From Vibrio bivalvicida (GTDB lineage Bacteria > Pseudomonadota > Gammaproteobacteria > Enterobacterales > Vibrionaceae), in contig NZ_LLEI02000064.1 of the NCBI RefSeq assembly GCF_001399455.2, positions 124,001-188,000 on the forward strand: DNA of 64,000 nucleotides. The letters run 5' to 3'. Every line of letters starts with the position of its first letter. Positions within the stretch are counted from its first letter, which is position 1. This document shows, in pieces, positions 1 through 8,374 of this stretch. The notes beneath the pieces were generated by a model, which had not been told where the DNA came from, did not search any database, and saw only the letters and a list, made by a program, of their open reading frames with translations. The position numbers and the translations under genes are program-made.

Positions 1-990
1 CTCGACTTCTTGCTGATCAAAAGCGTGGTTGAGAGCAAACTGCTTGATCACACTCCGCACGACATCGCGCGATTCGGGGCTATTCCACAAGCAGTCTTGG
101 AGCAAAAGGAGATCAAGTGGGTTAATCGAATCTCGTCCGTTAAAGTACGCACTTGCTTTAAGCAACTTTACGGCTTTCTTCCAGCGGCGGTCTGAGACAT
201 ACATGTCGGTATCTGCCACATCGACACCACTTTCTGCTGTTGCGGCACTTTCTAGCATACTCTTAAGCTCAAACAGCTTTTCAAATACCTCATCAGATAG
301 CTCCAACTGTTCCAGCTCAGATTGCCACTGATGATACTCTTGATCGGTAATTGCTAGCCCCTCAGGGATTACTGCCTCTTGAGGTGTACCTACCGTCAGC
401 ATGGATTTGAAGTTTTGCTTGTTTTGGATTCTATTGACGAACACGCGCACTAGCATACGATCGTATAAAGCTTCTAGACCGCTGTCTTGATCTGGTAGCT
501 CGTTAGATGCAGAAACTAACAGCCTCATTGGTACGCGCTCAATATCGCTACCATTCTTAAAGGTCTTCTCGTTCACCACTGTCAGTAACGTATTAAGAAT
601 CGCAGGACCCGCTTTCCAGATCTCATCAAGGAACACCACCTGAGCCGTAGGTAGATACCCTTTGGTCAAACGTAAGTAACGGCCGTTATCTTTCAGCTCT
701 TGAATGCTCAAAGGGCCAAACACTTCTTCCGGTGTTGAAAAGCGGGTCATTAGGTATTCAAAGTAAGAAGAATTATCGAACGCTTGAATAAGGCGCTTTG
801 CAATAAGGCTTTTTGCTATACCTGGAGGCCCTAACAAGAAAACACTCTCTCCGGCCAAAGCGGCAAGCAAACACAATTTGATGGTTTCTTCACGCTCATA
901 AACGCCGTCAGATAATGCTTGCGCCAACTTGTTGATTCGTTCAGAGAGCAACGCTTTTTGTGAGTGAGACACTCGATTCTGGCTAATCAT
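1..990 (-). CDS. ravA: RavA-type MoxR AAA+ ATPase (C-terminal part outside the window)
   Basis: The frame starts at an ATG at 990 (minus strand), preceded by AGGAG about 9 bases upstream, and stays open to the left edge (330 codons), so the C-terminus is missing. The protein has a Walker A motif GPPGIAKS near residue 54, a Walker B-like VFLDEIWKAGP, and sensor sequence ASNELP. These match the AAA+ core of E. coli RavA closely over its length. RavA is a hexameric MoxR-family ATPase that works with the VWA protein ViaA and has been linked to lysine decarboxylase and respiratory complexes. The partner viaA would be expected further left. The identification rests on strong motif and sequence resemblance recalled from the E. 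coli protein. Confidence 0.9.
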   Translation of the reverse strand, partial: MISQNRVSHSQKALLSERINKLAQALSDGVYEREETIKLCLLAALAGESVFLLGPPGIAKSLIAKRLIQAFDNSSYFEYLMTRFSTPEEVFGPLSIQELKDNGRYLRLTKGYLPTAQVVFLDEIWKAGPAILNTLLTVVNEKTFKNGSDIERVPMRLLVSASNELPDQDSGLEALYDRMLVRVFVNRIQNKQNFKSMLTVGTPQEAVIPEGLAITDQEYHQWQSELEQLELSDEVFEKLFELKSMLESAATAESGVDVADTDMYVSDRRWKKAVKLLKASAYFNGRDSINPLDLLLLQDCLWNSPESRDVVRSVIKQFALNHAFDQQEVE

Positions 991-1262
991 ATTCGCGCTC
1001 TCCTAAGGCTAACTGGATGGTATGTATGTATAATTTTATACATTTGTTATCACTTTGTTACAAGTGCAATTTGCAAATTGGACAAATCTTTATATCAGAT
1101 GGAGTTTTTACGTAACTGGCTGAAAACAATGTTTGCACTTTTGAGATATTCATCACTTAAGGTGCACATAGTTTGCGACCCATTCTCGAGATTGAGCTTT
1201 ATCTCCAAAGCTTGAGACGTTAATGTACCTCCTGTCAGGAGCTAGGACTTAACAAATATCAA

Positions 1263-1787
1263 ATGGAAAACAGTATAAAAACGATCCATTCATGGAAGCG
1301 TATCTCCCTTATCGAAGAGTCAATCCCTCTACCTAACGGCCAAGAGATCACCCATACAACGATATCTCATCCGGGCGCTGCAGTGATTCTACCCATCAAC
1401 GAGCATGGCCATATCATTGTTATCAATCAATACCGCCCCTCCCTAAAGAAATGGTTATTGGAACTTCCAGCAGGTACATTAGAGTCTGATGAGCCGATTG
1501 AATTCTGTGCGCACCGTGAGTTGGAAGAAGAAACTGGTTACAGCGCGAAAAGAATGATATCTCTAGGGCAAGTAACACCATTGGCCGGGTTTTGTGATGA
1601 AATTCAATATTTGTTCGTCGCTAAGCAACTGACCCAAACAAAACGTTACCAGTGCGATGACGATGAAGTCATAGAAGTACTTTCTTTGTCAGTACAACAA
1701 CTCGAACAAAAGATTATTGATGGCGAAATCACCGATGCAAAAACCATCGCGTGTTTGAGCAAAGCAAAGCTGTGTGGATATATTTAG
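1263..1787 (+). CDS. NUDIX hydrolase, ADP-ribose pyrophosphatase-like
   Basis: This 174-residue protein carries a full NUDIX box around residues 78-100: glycine, seven residues to glutamate, then RELEEETGY. That signature binds the divalent metals that hydrolyse nucleoside diphosphates linked to another moiety. The N-terminal half, with an INQYRP segment and a LLELPAG lead-in to the box, resembles the ADP-sugar pyrophosphatase (NudF/NudE-like) branch, so ADP-ribose or a similar sugar nucleotide is the likely substrate; this is inference. The stop codon overlaps the ribosome binding site of the following threonine aldolase gene, 11 bases downstream, so the two are probably co-transcribed. No strong Shine-Dalgarno is visible before the ATG at 1263. 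Confidence 0.82.
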   Translation: MENSIKTIHSWKRISLIEESIPLPNGQEITHTTISHPGAAVILPINEHGHIIVINQYRPSLKKWLLELPAGTLESDEPIEFCAHRELEEETGYSAKRMISLGQVTPLAGFCDEIQYLFVAKQLTQTKRYQCDDDEVIEVLSLSVQQLEQKIIDGEITDAKTIACLSKAKLCGYI

Positions 1788-1798
1788 GAGTTAAGATT

Positions 1799-2806
1799 AT
1801 GGATTTTCGTTCAGATACAGTGACCAAGCCAACTGAAGCAATGCGTAAAGCAATGGCGGAAGCGCTTGTAGGGGATGATGTGTATGGCGATGACCCAACC
1901 GTGAACGAATTAGAACAATGGACGGCAGAGCGACACGGATTTGAAGCAGCACTGTTTACCACCTCAGGAACTCAAGCTAACCTGCTAGGTTTGATGGCTC
2001 ACTGTGAGCGTGGCGAAGAGTACCTTTGCGGTCAACAAGCGCACAACTACAAGTATGAAGCAGGTGGTGCAGCTGTGTTGGGGTCTATTCAGCCTCAACC
2101 GATTGAAAACAATCCAGATGGAACGCTCGACTTTGCCAAACTCAAAGCGGCAATTAAACCTGACGATTCACATTTTGCTCGCACTAAGTTACTTAGCCTA
2201 GAAAACACCATCAATGGAAAGGTGTTACCACTTTCATACCTAGCTGAGGCAAGAAAGTTCGTTGACGAGCATGGCCTGTCACTTCACCTTGATGGTGCTC
2301 GCGTATATAACGCTGCCGCCGCACTCGATGTTGACGTAAAAGAGATAGCTCAACACTTCGACTCAATGACCATCTGTTTATCAAAAGGATTGTGTGCACC
2401 CATTGGCTCCCTCCTTCTAGGCAGTAAAGCCTTCATCGCCAAAGCTCGCCGACTGCGTAAAATGGTGGGTGGTGGTATGCGTCAAGCAGGTATTCTTGCT
2501 GCAGCGGGTAAACTGGCATTAACCGAGCAAGTTGAGCAGTTAGACGTCGATCATCAAAACGCTAAGAAATTAGCAATAGGTTTAAGTAAGTTGCAAGGCG
2601 TTCATGTCAACCCAGACTTTGTACAAACCAACATCGTGTTTGCCAAACTGGATGCAACCGTTCAAATCGAAAAGATTGCCAACCAATTGGCTGATGACGG
2701 TATTACCGTATCTCCGGGGAATCCGATTCGTTTCGTGACCCATAAAGATGTATCAAGCGATGATATTGAGCTTTTATTAGCGAAACTTGCGCAATACATC
2801 AAATAA
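1799..2806 (+). CDS. ltaE: Low-specificity L-threonine aldolase
   Basis: This 335-residue PLP enzyme cleaves L-threonine and L-allo-threonine to glycine and acetaldehyde. The N-terminus MDFRSDTVTKPT is the standard start of bacterial LtaE (E. coli begins similarly), so I place the start at the ATG at 1799 behind AGGAG rather than at an in-frame ATG 48 bases upstream. The PLP lysine lies in the segment SMTICLSKGLCAP near residue 197, and the HLDGARVYNAA segment contributes the conserved aspartate and arginine. Length fits the family. It follows the NUDIX gene closely and is followed by a good intrinsic terminator. Confidence 0.93.
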   Translation: MDFRSDTVTKPTEAMRKAMAEALVGDDVYGDDPTVNELEQWTAERHGFEAALFTTSGTQANLLGLMAHCERGEEYLCGQQAHNYKYEAGGAAVLGSIQPQPIENNPDGTLDFAKLKAAIKPDDSHFARTKLLSLENTINGKVLPLSYLAEARKFVDEHGLSLHLDGARVYNAAAALDVDVKEIAQHFDSMTICLSKGLCAPIGSLLLGSKAFIAKARRLRKMVGGGMRQAGILAAAGKLALTEQVEQLDVDHQNAKKLAIGLSKLQGVHVNPDFVQTNIVFAKLDATVQIEKIANQLADDGITVSPGNPIRFVTHKDVSSDDIELLLAKLAQYIK

Positions 2807-2815
2807 TAGACTTTG

Positions 2816-2840
2816 AGCTTCCCCTAGGGGGAAGCTTTAT
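2816..2840 (+). terminator. Intrinsic terminator after ltaE
   Basis: A 9-bp inverted repeat AGCTTCCCC / GGGGAAGCT with a 3-base loop is followed by TTATTG. It lies 10 bases after the ltaE stop. Confidence 0.75.
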
Positions 2841-2874
2841 TGTTTGCGTATTGACGGCTAAACGAGAGGCAACA

Positions 2875-3186
2875 ATGATACGCACTCTTCCCTTACTGCT
2901 CTTAATTCCTTCACTCGCCCTAGCAAGCAACCAATTTGGCGATCCGGAATTAGGTAAAATCAAATCACCTAGCTGCGTATTTTGTCACGGTCAGGACGGC
3001 ACTGCATCCAATCCTGCTTACCCTCACCTAAAAGGGCAAAACGCCCAATACCTATTTCAATCGATGAAAGACTATCAAGATGGCAATCGGACAGGTGCAC
3101 TGGCCGAGATGATGAAGGTTCAGCTTTCTAGGCTCAATAACCAAGATTTGAAAGACATTTCTGCTTACTTTTCTAGCCAAGAATAA
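2875..3186 (+). CDS. Periplasmic class I cytochrome c
   Basis: A 103-residue protein with a signal peptide (hydrophobic residues 5-20, likely cleavage after ALA) and one haem-binding CVFCH motif near residue 34. It has the conserved YPHLKGQNAQYL and the late region DLKDISAYFS, typical of the small c5/c553-type cytochromes that shuttle electrons in the periplasm. I chose the ATG at 2875, with GAGAGG 6-10 bases upstream, over an ATG 24 bases earlier that would add charged residues in front of the signal peptide. The sixth haem ligand is probably the methionine in EMMKVQL. It stands alone, so its redox partners cannot be told from context. Confidence 0.87.
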   Translation: MIRTLPLLLLIPSLALASNQFGDPELGKIKSPSCVFCHGQDGTASNPAYPHLKGQNAQYLFQSMKDYQDGNRTGALAEMMKVQLSRLNNQDLKDISAYFSSQE

Positions 3187-3234
3187 AGAACACGAAACGC
3201 TTCGGAAAATAAATCGCGGTAGTTCTCGTTTAAC

Positions 3235-3513
3235 TTAAGTTCTGTATAACACCTTCACTACATGCCAACCAAACTTGGTTTTAACTAAATGCGGAACCAG
3301 AGTTTCGCCAGAAAAACACACTTTATCGAATTGTGGTACCATCTGGCCTTTTCTGAACTCACCTAAGTCCCCCCCTTTTTTACCCGACGGACACGTTGAG
3401 TATTTCTTCGCAAGGGTCTGAAACTTTGCGCCTTTCTTTAGTTGCTTGATGATGTCTTCTGCTTGCTCTTTATGCTTAACTAAAATATGAAGTGCGTGCG
3501 CTGTTTTAGCCAT
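3235..3513 (-). CDS. ppiC: Parvulin-type peptidyl-prolyl cis-trans isomerase (PpiC-like)
   Basis: The 92-residue protein is a single parvulin domain without signal peptide. Family hallmarks are the opening AHALHILVKHKEQA, the YSTCPSGKKGGDLGEF segment, and the closing FGWHVVKV. Size and sequence match E. coli PpiC (93 residues), a cytosolic prolyl isomerase. The AGAGG sequence 6 bases before the ATG supports the start. It is a single-gene unit convergent with the cytochrome gene, with only about 48 bases between the two stop codons. Confidence 0.93.
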   Translation of the reverse strand: MAKTAHALHILVKHKEQAEDIIKQLKKGAKFQTLAKKYSTCPSGKKGGDLGEFRKGQMVPQFDKVCFSGETLVPHLVKTKFGWHVVKVLYRT

Positions 3514-3708
3514 AATGATGCCTCTGATAATGACTCTGTTTTGCGGGAATTGTACCCGAATAAAACGAGATCTTCACCCAAGCAATTGTCGTTCTAAATA
3601 ACGAATGTCTATCTTATCAGCGTTTAGAAGCAAATTTGATTTGCATCCATTGATCATCGGGGTAAATCCGTTACCATTTATAAATATAGTCGCACATACG
3701 AGAAGCCC

Positions 3709-4644
3709 ATGGCCAAACCAGCTAGTAAAGCGAATCAGTCTCAAGGCATGCTGATGTTTACTTTAACCAGCAGTAAACAGTTGTTCGCAATTGGCACTCT
3801 AAAAGTCAGAGAAATTGTGCCATTTCAACCGACGACTCAGATCCCTTACTCGCATCACCATGTCCTTGGAACGGTTACGATTCGTGATAAGACGATTCCG
3901 GTAATTAATATGCCCGCCGCGATTGGTTTTCGCCCAATCCAACCCGACGAGTACGATTCGTGCTATTTGATTGTCACGGACTGTCTACGCACCATTGTTG
4001 CCTTTATGGTGCGTTCAATTGAAAAAATCATTGAGTGTGATTGGAAATCGATCGAGTCTACTCCTGCAAGTGCTGGCTCTAATGTATTCGTGACAGGCAT
4101 TACTCGCTTTGAAGATCACATCGTGCAGATGTTGGATGTTGAGCTGTTATTATCTAAAATCTATCCGCAGTACGAATCAACCAGTATCCCAATGCTTACA
4201 GACATTGAACGTGAGCGATTAAAAGCGCTCAATATTCTGTTGGTAGACGACTCTTCTATTGCTCGAAAACAGCTATCCGATGCGTTAGATAGCATTAATA
4301 TTTCTTACCAAATCTGCAACAATGGCCTTGATGCACTTGAGCTGATGAGAAAAGAAGCATCTGCTGATCGGGCGATCGATCTTCTGGTGAGCGATATCGA
4401 AATGCCAGGGCTCGATGGTTATGAACTCGCATTCGAGACTCAGAATGACCCTGCCCTAAAAAACAGTTATGTAATTCTGCATACTTCACTTTCCAGTGAG
4501 ATATGTGTTGATCGCGCCCAACAAGTCGGTGCTCATGAAGCACTCGAAAAGTTTAATGCCGGAGAGTTAATTCAAGCGATGTTGCGTGGAGCAAGCAAAC
4601 TTGAGTCAGGTAATGTTCGCGAAGAAGTACCGCAAGGGGTTTAG
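3709..4644 (+). CDS. cheV: CheV chemotaxis coupling protein (CheW-REC)
   Basis: This 311-residue protein has an N-terminal CheW-like domain (about residues 12-155, with VREIVPFQPTTQIPYS and a GTVTIRDKTIPVINM segment) and a C-terminal receiver domain (about 178-300). The receiver has the acidic pair VDDS, the phosphoacceptor aspartate in SDIEMPGLDGYE and a LHTSLS segment. CheV proteins couple chemoreceptors to CheA and can be phosphorylated to tune adaptation. Vibrios encode several CheV paralogues. The gene is followed by a diguanylate cyclase, the same order I recall around VCA0954-VCA0956 in V. cholerae. It has its own unit with an AT-rich upstream region. Confidence 0.92.
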   Translation: MAKPASKANQSQGMLMFTLTSSKQLFAIGTLKVREIVPFQPTTQIPYSHHHVLGTVTIRDKTIPVINMPAAIGFRPIQPDEYDSCYLIVTDCLRTIVAFMVRSIEKIIECDWKSIESTPASAGSNVFVTGITRFEDHIVQMLDVELLLSKIYPQYESTSIPMLTDIERERLKALNILLVDDSSIARKQLSDALDSINISYQICNNGLDALELMRKEASADRAIDLLVSDIEMPGLDGYELAFETQNDPALKNSYVILHTSLSSEICVDRAQQVGAHEALEKFNAGELIQAMLRGASKLESGNVREEVPQGV

Positions 4645-4788
4645 CGCAATGTGATAGCTAGTTGTATCGTGATTCTGACCTTGCTATCGCTATATTTTGT
4701 CAATATAAACATATACATGTGATAAAGTTTATATAAACTATTAATTAATCGTCCAAAAGTGATACAAAGCATACATCCAGAGTAGAAA

Positions 4789-4809
4789 TCCGCTACTCTT
4801 AATGTACAG
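4789..4809 (+). promoter_or_regulatory. Hairpin in the probable 5' leader of the GGDEF gene
   Basis: AGAGTAG and CTACTCT form a 7-bp stem with a 7-base loop, ending 27 bases before the start codon of the diguanylate cyclase. There is no T-run, so it is not an obvious terminator. A role in translation or stability is only a guess. Confidence 0.3.
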
Positions 4810-4836
4810 GTGTCGAGATAAGAATATTCCTAAGAA

Positions 4837-5853
4837 ATGACTGACAACGACTTCAAAAAATCGACGGATAATTTAAAAAGAGCCGTCCCATTAATGATGA
4901 AAAACCATGTGGCTGCCACACCTGCAAACTATGCACTCTGGTATACCTATGTGGACAACGCGATTCCCCAGCTCAATCGTGAGCTAGACAGTGTCGTTGA
5001 GAATTACGGTATCTGCCCACCAGCAGCAGGCGAGCAGCTATACAACAACTATGTTGCCAGTCGTTCAGAAACAGATATGCGTGAACTGCGCAACAGCATA
5101 GAAATCCTAGTGAACGAAGTTGCTAGCTCGATGAGTGACACCCTTTCAGACACTTCACAGTTTTCACAAATGATTGACAAAAGCTTCGACAACCTAGAGC
5201 GTGTGGAAGATCAAGCGATGTCAATGGATGAAGTCATGACTGTAATTCGTCAACTGGTCGCGGAGTCACGAGAAATCAGGCACTCAACCCGTTTTCTGAA
5301 TAACCAGCTCGAAACGGCTTCCAAAGAGATCAGCCTACTAAAAACTCAGCTTGCAGAGGTTCAGCAAGACGCGCTATTTGATGCATTAACGAGCTTGTAC
5401 AACCGCCGCGCCTTCGATAATGATATTAGCACCTTGTGCCGCTCTGAGCAGAAGATGTGTCTAGTACTGGCAGATATTGACCACTTTAAATCATTCAACG
5501 ACACCTATGGTCACTTGTTTGGTGATACCGTCATCAAGGGGATTGCACGTAGACTTCAGCTAGGTTGCCGAGACGGTATCCAAGCTTATAGATTTGGTGG
5601 CGAAGAGTTCGCTTTGATAGTACCAAATAAGTCACTGCGCATTGCAAGGCAGTTTGCTGAGAGCTTACGCCGCACAATAGAGAAGCTCTCGATCAAAGAT
5701 CGTCGCACTTCGCAGCAGGTTGGCAATATTACGATTTCTATGGGCGTTGCTGAGCTTCAACCAGGTGAAGCAGCAGAGTCTCTGATCGAGCGCGCAGACA
5801 AGCTTCTGTATGAGGCCAAAGAACTAGGGCGAAATCGTGTAATGCCGTTATAA
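4837..5853 (+). CDS. Soluble diguanylate cyclase (GGDEF domain)
   Basis: A 338-residue cytosolic protein with a helical N-terminal region (1-170), rich in coiled-coil-like heptads, and a C-terminal GGDEF domain (about 175-336). The domain has DALTSLYNRRAF, LADIDHFKSFNDTYGH and an active GGEEF signature, so it should make cyclic di-GMP from GTP. The RxxD inhibitory site expected five residues before GGEEF is absent, since that stretch reads CRDGIQAYRF, so feedback inhibition may be weak. Length and domain plan resemble V. cholerae VCA0956, a soluble cyclase often used to raise c-di-GMP; that assignment is from memory. No transmembrane segment is present, so any input signal must be cytosolic. 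Confidence 0.9.
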   Translation: MTDNDFKKSTDNLKRAVPLMMKNHVAATPANYALWYTYVDNAIPQLNRELDSVVENYGICPPAAGEQLYNNYVASRSETDMRELRNSIEILVNEVASSMSDTLSDTSQFSQMIDKSFDNLERVEDQAMSMDEVMTVIRQLVAESREIRHSTRFLNNQLETASKEISLLKTQLAEVQQDALFDALTSLYNRRAFDNDISTLCRSEQKMCLVLADIDHFKSFNDTYGHLFGDTVIKGIARRLQLGCRDGIQAYRFGGEEFALIVPNKSLRIARQFAESLRRTIEKLSIKDRRTSQQVGNITISMGVAELQPGEAAESLIERADKLLYEAKELGRNRVMPL

Positions 5854-5877
5854 GTCACAAAGCAAAAAATTGACAAG

Positions 5878-5908
5878 GCCCTAAGACATACTCTTAGGGT
5901 CTTTTTTA
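5878..5908 (+). terminator. Intrinsic terminator after the GGDEF gene
   Basis: CCCTAAG and CTTAGGG pair around a 7-base loop and are followed by TCTTTTTT. The hairpin lies between the convergent GGDEF and DHH genes. Confidence 0.85.
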
Positions 5909-6838
5909 TCCATCAGCAGTGATAGCGGTAATCAGCTCCTGCTGAACAATGTCGGCTTTATCATTGTCGATCTGACAAGTCCCCGCAGCTTTATGCCCTC
6001 CACCTCCATACTTGAGCATTAGCTCTCCTACATTGGTTTTAGAACTGCGGTCAAAAATGGATTTCCCAGTGGCGAACACCGTATTTTGCTTTTGAAAACC
6101 CCACATTTTGTGAATAGATATATTGCACTGCGGATACAGAGCATAAACAATAAAGCGATTACCTGCGTATATAACCTCTTCCCCGGTTAAATCGAGCAGG
6201 ATAAGATTGTCATACACTGTCGCGCATCGTTGAATCTGCGCTTTAAATAAATTTTCATGCTCTCGATATAGCTCGATGCGTTCCTTGACATCAGGTAGCG
6301 CAAGCAATTCATCAATCGTATGATTTTTGCAATACTCAATTAAGTCCATCATCAAAGCGTAATTAGAGATACGGAACTCGCGGAAACGCCCCAGTCCAGT
6401 TCTTGCATCCATCAGGAAGTTCAATAGGTTCCAACCTGTCGAGTCCAACACTTCATCACGATTAAACTGCGCAGAATCCCCCTTATCTACCGCTTCCATC
6501 ATATCGTCCCATTCGGTTGGAAAAACCTTATTCCCGCCATAATGCTCCCAAACTACGCGCGCGGCTGAAGGAGCATCGGGGTCGATGATGTGATTTTCAT
6601 ACCGTTCAGGGTTGCGTAACAATTCAGACAAGTGGTGATCAAAGACAAGGTGTGCCTGTTTTACATAAGGCAGGTTAGTCACAATATCATTAGAAGTAAT
6701 CTCAATGATTCCGTCTTGCATGTCTTTAGGATGGACGAATTTAATATCGTCAATTAGGTCAAGTTGCTTAAACAAAACGGCGCACACTAGACCGTCAAAG
6801 TCGCTTCGCGTAACAAGTCGATATTTTTGCTCGGACAT
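5906..6838 (-). CDS. DHH/DHHA1-family phosphoesterase
   Basis: The 310-residue protein has the DHH phosphoesterase motifs: an N-terminal TRSDFDGLVCAVLF with metal-binding aspartates, a LVFDHHLSE segment giving the DHH signature near residue 87, and a C-terminal GGGGHKAAGTC typical of DHHA1. Members hydrolyse phosphodiester or phosphoanhydride bonds in oligoribonucleotides, cyclic dinucleotides, pAp or polyphosphate. The sequence is often annotated as exopolyphosphatase-related, but the substrate cannot be settled from sequence. Placement next to a diguanylate cyclase makes a nucleotide-signal substrate an attractive but unproven idea. AGGAAG before the ATG supports the start. Confidence 0.82.
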   Translation of the reverse strand: MSEQKYRLVTRSDFDGLVCAVLFKQLDLIDDIKFVHPKDMQDGIIEITSNDIVTNLPYVKQAHLVFDHHLSELLRNPERYENHIIDPDAPSAARVVWEHYGGNKVFPTEWDDMMEAVDKGDSAQFNRDEVLDSTGWNLLNFLMDARTGLGRFREFRISNYALMMDLIEYCKNHTIDELLALPDVKERIELYREHENLFKAQIQRCATVYDNLILLDLTGEEVIYAGNRFIVYALYPQCNISIHKMWGFQKQNTVFATGKSIFDRSSKTNVGELMLKYGGGGHKAAGTCQIDNDKADIVQQELITAITADG

Positions 6839-7035
6839 CTGGCACTTCCTATGCTTAGTCTTCTTATGTTAATACTCATTGGTCATACAAACGCATTTAG
6901 CTAAGTTATATAGCTTTGTTGTATAACTTCTTTTAATTTTAGACATCACTAACTTTTTAACAAATTCTAGACAGAGTTTTTCATACCTTACCCTATAATC
7001 GATATGCTACTCATTGATTCAATATAGGTTTTATT

Positions 7036-7287
7036 ATGAAGAAAACGTGTTTTGCCGTCTCTATTGCTAGTGTCGCAATACTCTCTGGTTGTGCAACCAA
7101 AACAGACGAATACGAAGTCAAAGGCTACACTTCGATGGCAAACCCTGCTTCGGTGTACTGTGTCCAGCAAGGAGGTACACTAGAAACGGTCACTGAAAAT
7201 GAACAACGTCTGACCTACTGCTTGTTGCCAAACGATGAGCGAATCGAAGAGTGGGATTATTACCGCCAAAACCATAAAGAGCAGTAA
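7036..7287 (+). CDS. DUF333-family small lipoprotein
   Basis: This 83-residue protein has a lipoprotein signal ending in the lipobox LSGC (cysteine near residue 19), so it should be acylated and membrane-anchored. The mature part contains NPASVYCVQQGG followed by YCLLPNDERIEEWDYYR, the DUF333 pattern seen in small putative haemolysin/YoaF-like lipoproteins. Two cysteines in the mature region could form a disulfide. The function is unknown; the haemolysin label used for this family is not well founded. It is divergent from the DHH gene across about 200 bases of AT-rich sequence that should hold both promoters. Confidence 0.8.
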   Translation: MKKTCFAVSIASVAILSGCATKTDEYEVKGYTSMANPASVYCVQQGGTLETVTENEQRLTYCLLPNDERIEEWDYYRQNHKEQ

Positions 7288-7348
7288 ACGCCAACGAAGG
7301 AGAGAGTAAGTTAGCGACTTTGTAGTCTTCGTTTAATCACCTCGCAAT

Positions 7349-8185
7349 TTAGACATCTATTAGGCTTTGTCTTTCGGGATCATAGCGGCGGTTCATTTTG
7401 GTTAAATGCTTATCCAGAAGTGCTAATTGCTGTATCAAATCTTCAGGTAAAGCTTCAACGCATGTCTTATTGATCGCTTTCTCTATCGTGCTCAACGAAT
7501 ACAGATCACTAGGGTCAGAAATAAGATCTTTCAGCGCTTCCAGTGCTTTACGCGCTGCTGCGTAGGGCTTTTCCCTGACTATCTCCAAAGGTCTGGCAAA
7601 GGCTTGGTTTTTCACCCCTTCAAGATAAACGCGATAAGTCGTCAGCTCATCAAGTAACAAGAATATCCGACCTAGAGTATTGTGATGTGGGTAAGGAACT
7701 GCGGTATGCTTGTCGAGTATTGGGGAGATAGCCAAATCCAAACCACTTTGAGCACATTGGTTTCTCAATGTGGTCAGTAGACCCTGTTCATCCATGAGTC
7801 GCTGTATTTCAAAAATTCGATTAAGGTGATAATCGTTTGATACAAGCAACACGTTGATTACCTGCCCTACCCGACACAACTTACTCGCGACTAGCTTATC
7901 TGCTGCGTTACAGATGTTCTCAATCGTATTGGTCGATTGGTCTTCGAGGATAATATGAGGCGGCATTTGCCCCTGATGAAAAGACTTGAAGCAATCAAAC
8001 ATAGCTTGAGCTTCAGTTTGCATTTGCCCTTCCGTCGCACCACCACAGAAAATGACTGCCGTTTGATCGAGGTTTAATGTATTTAACGTTGCGCTTAACG
8101 CTTGGACTCTTGATCTACCCTCTAACGTAAGCACATTGTTGACGAGCCGCTTACCCAGTATCAGTACAACATTAATAATGTTCAT
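7349..8185 (-). CDS. YdcF/SanA/ElyC-family DUF218 protein
   Basis: The 278-residue protein begins with a DUF218-type Rossmann-like fold: VVLILGKRL, then AVIFCGGAT, then ILEDQSTNTIENICNA and VLLVSNDYHLNRI. These are the conserved blocks of the ElyC/SanA/YdcF family. Unlike ElyC and SanA it has no N-terminal membrane segment, so it resembles cytosolic YdcF, which binds S-adenosylmethionine in E. coli. Biological role unknown. The C-terminal ~110 residues are a helical extension. It is a single-gene unit on the minus strand, divergent from sdaA. Confidence 0.75.
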   Translation of the reverse strand: MNIINVVLILGKRLVNNVLTLEGRSRVQALSATLNTLNLDQTAVIFCGGATEGQMQTEAQAMFDCFKSFHQGQMPPHIILEDQSTNTIENICNAADKLVASKLCRVGQVINVLLVSNDYHLNRIFEIQRLMDEQGLLTTLRNQCAQSGLDLAISPILDKHTAVPYPHHNTLGRIFLLLDELTTYRVYLEGVKNQAFARPLEIVREKPYAAARKALEALKDLISDPSDLYSLSTIEKAINKTCVEALPEDLIQQLALLDKHLTKMNRRYDPERQSLIDV

Positions 8186-8336
8186 TATTTATCCATGTCT
8201 CAATTATTCCTACTGAGTAACGCTTAAACTGTACAAGCATCCACTTTATCGCTAGCTTATCAGAGGTTAATATTTTGTTAACAGGCCGCATGCGAGACGT
8301 TATCTCCACTTGCGTGCCATACTTGTAATTAAAAGA

Positions 8337-8351
8337 GCCTGAAAGACAGGC
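8337..8351 (+). promoter_or_regulatory. Small hairpin in the sdaA leader
   Basis: GCCTG and CAGGC form a 5-bp stem with loop AAAGA, ending 23 bases before the sdaA start. It does not match a glycine riboswitch or another known riboswitch core that I can recognise. Confidence 0.25.
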
Positions 8352-8374
8352 CACTACAACAGGAAGTAAAGTTT

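Noticed and set aside
964..1215. 83-residue plus-strand frame in the ravA upstream region
   Set aside because: It starts inside ravA on the opposite strand, has no ribosome binding site and resembles nothing.
1751..1798. Upstream ATG for threonine aldolase
   Set aside because: It lies inside the NUDIX gene and adds residues absent from the family; the ATG at 1799 has AGGAG.
8172..8354. 60-residue minus-strand frame upstream of the YdcF-like gene
   Set aside because: It lies in the divergent promoter region and overlaps the sdaA leader; no ribosome binding site or family pattern.
8186..8374. Glycine riboswitch before sdaA
   Set aside because: A short hairpin is present, but the conserved aptamer core is not recognisable.
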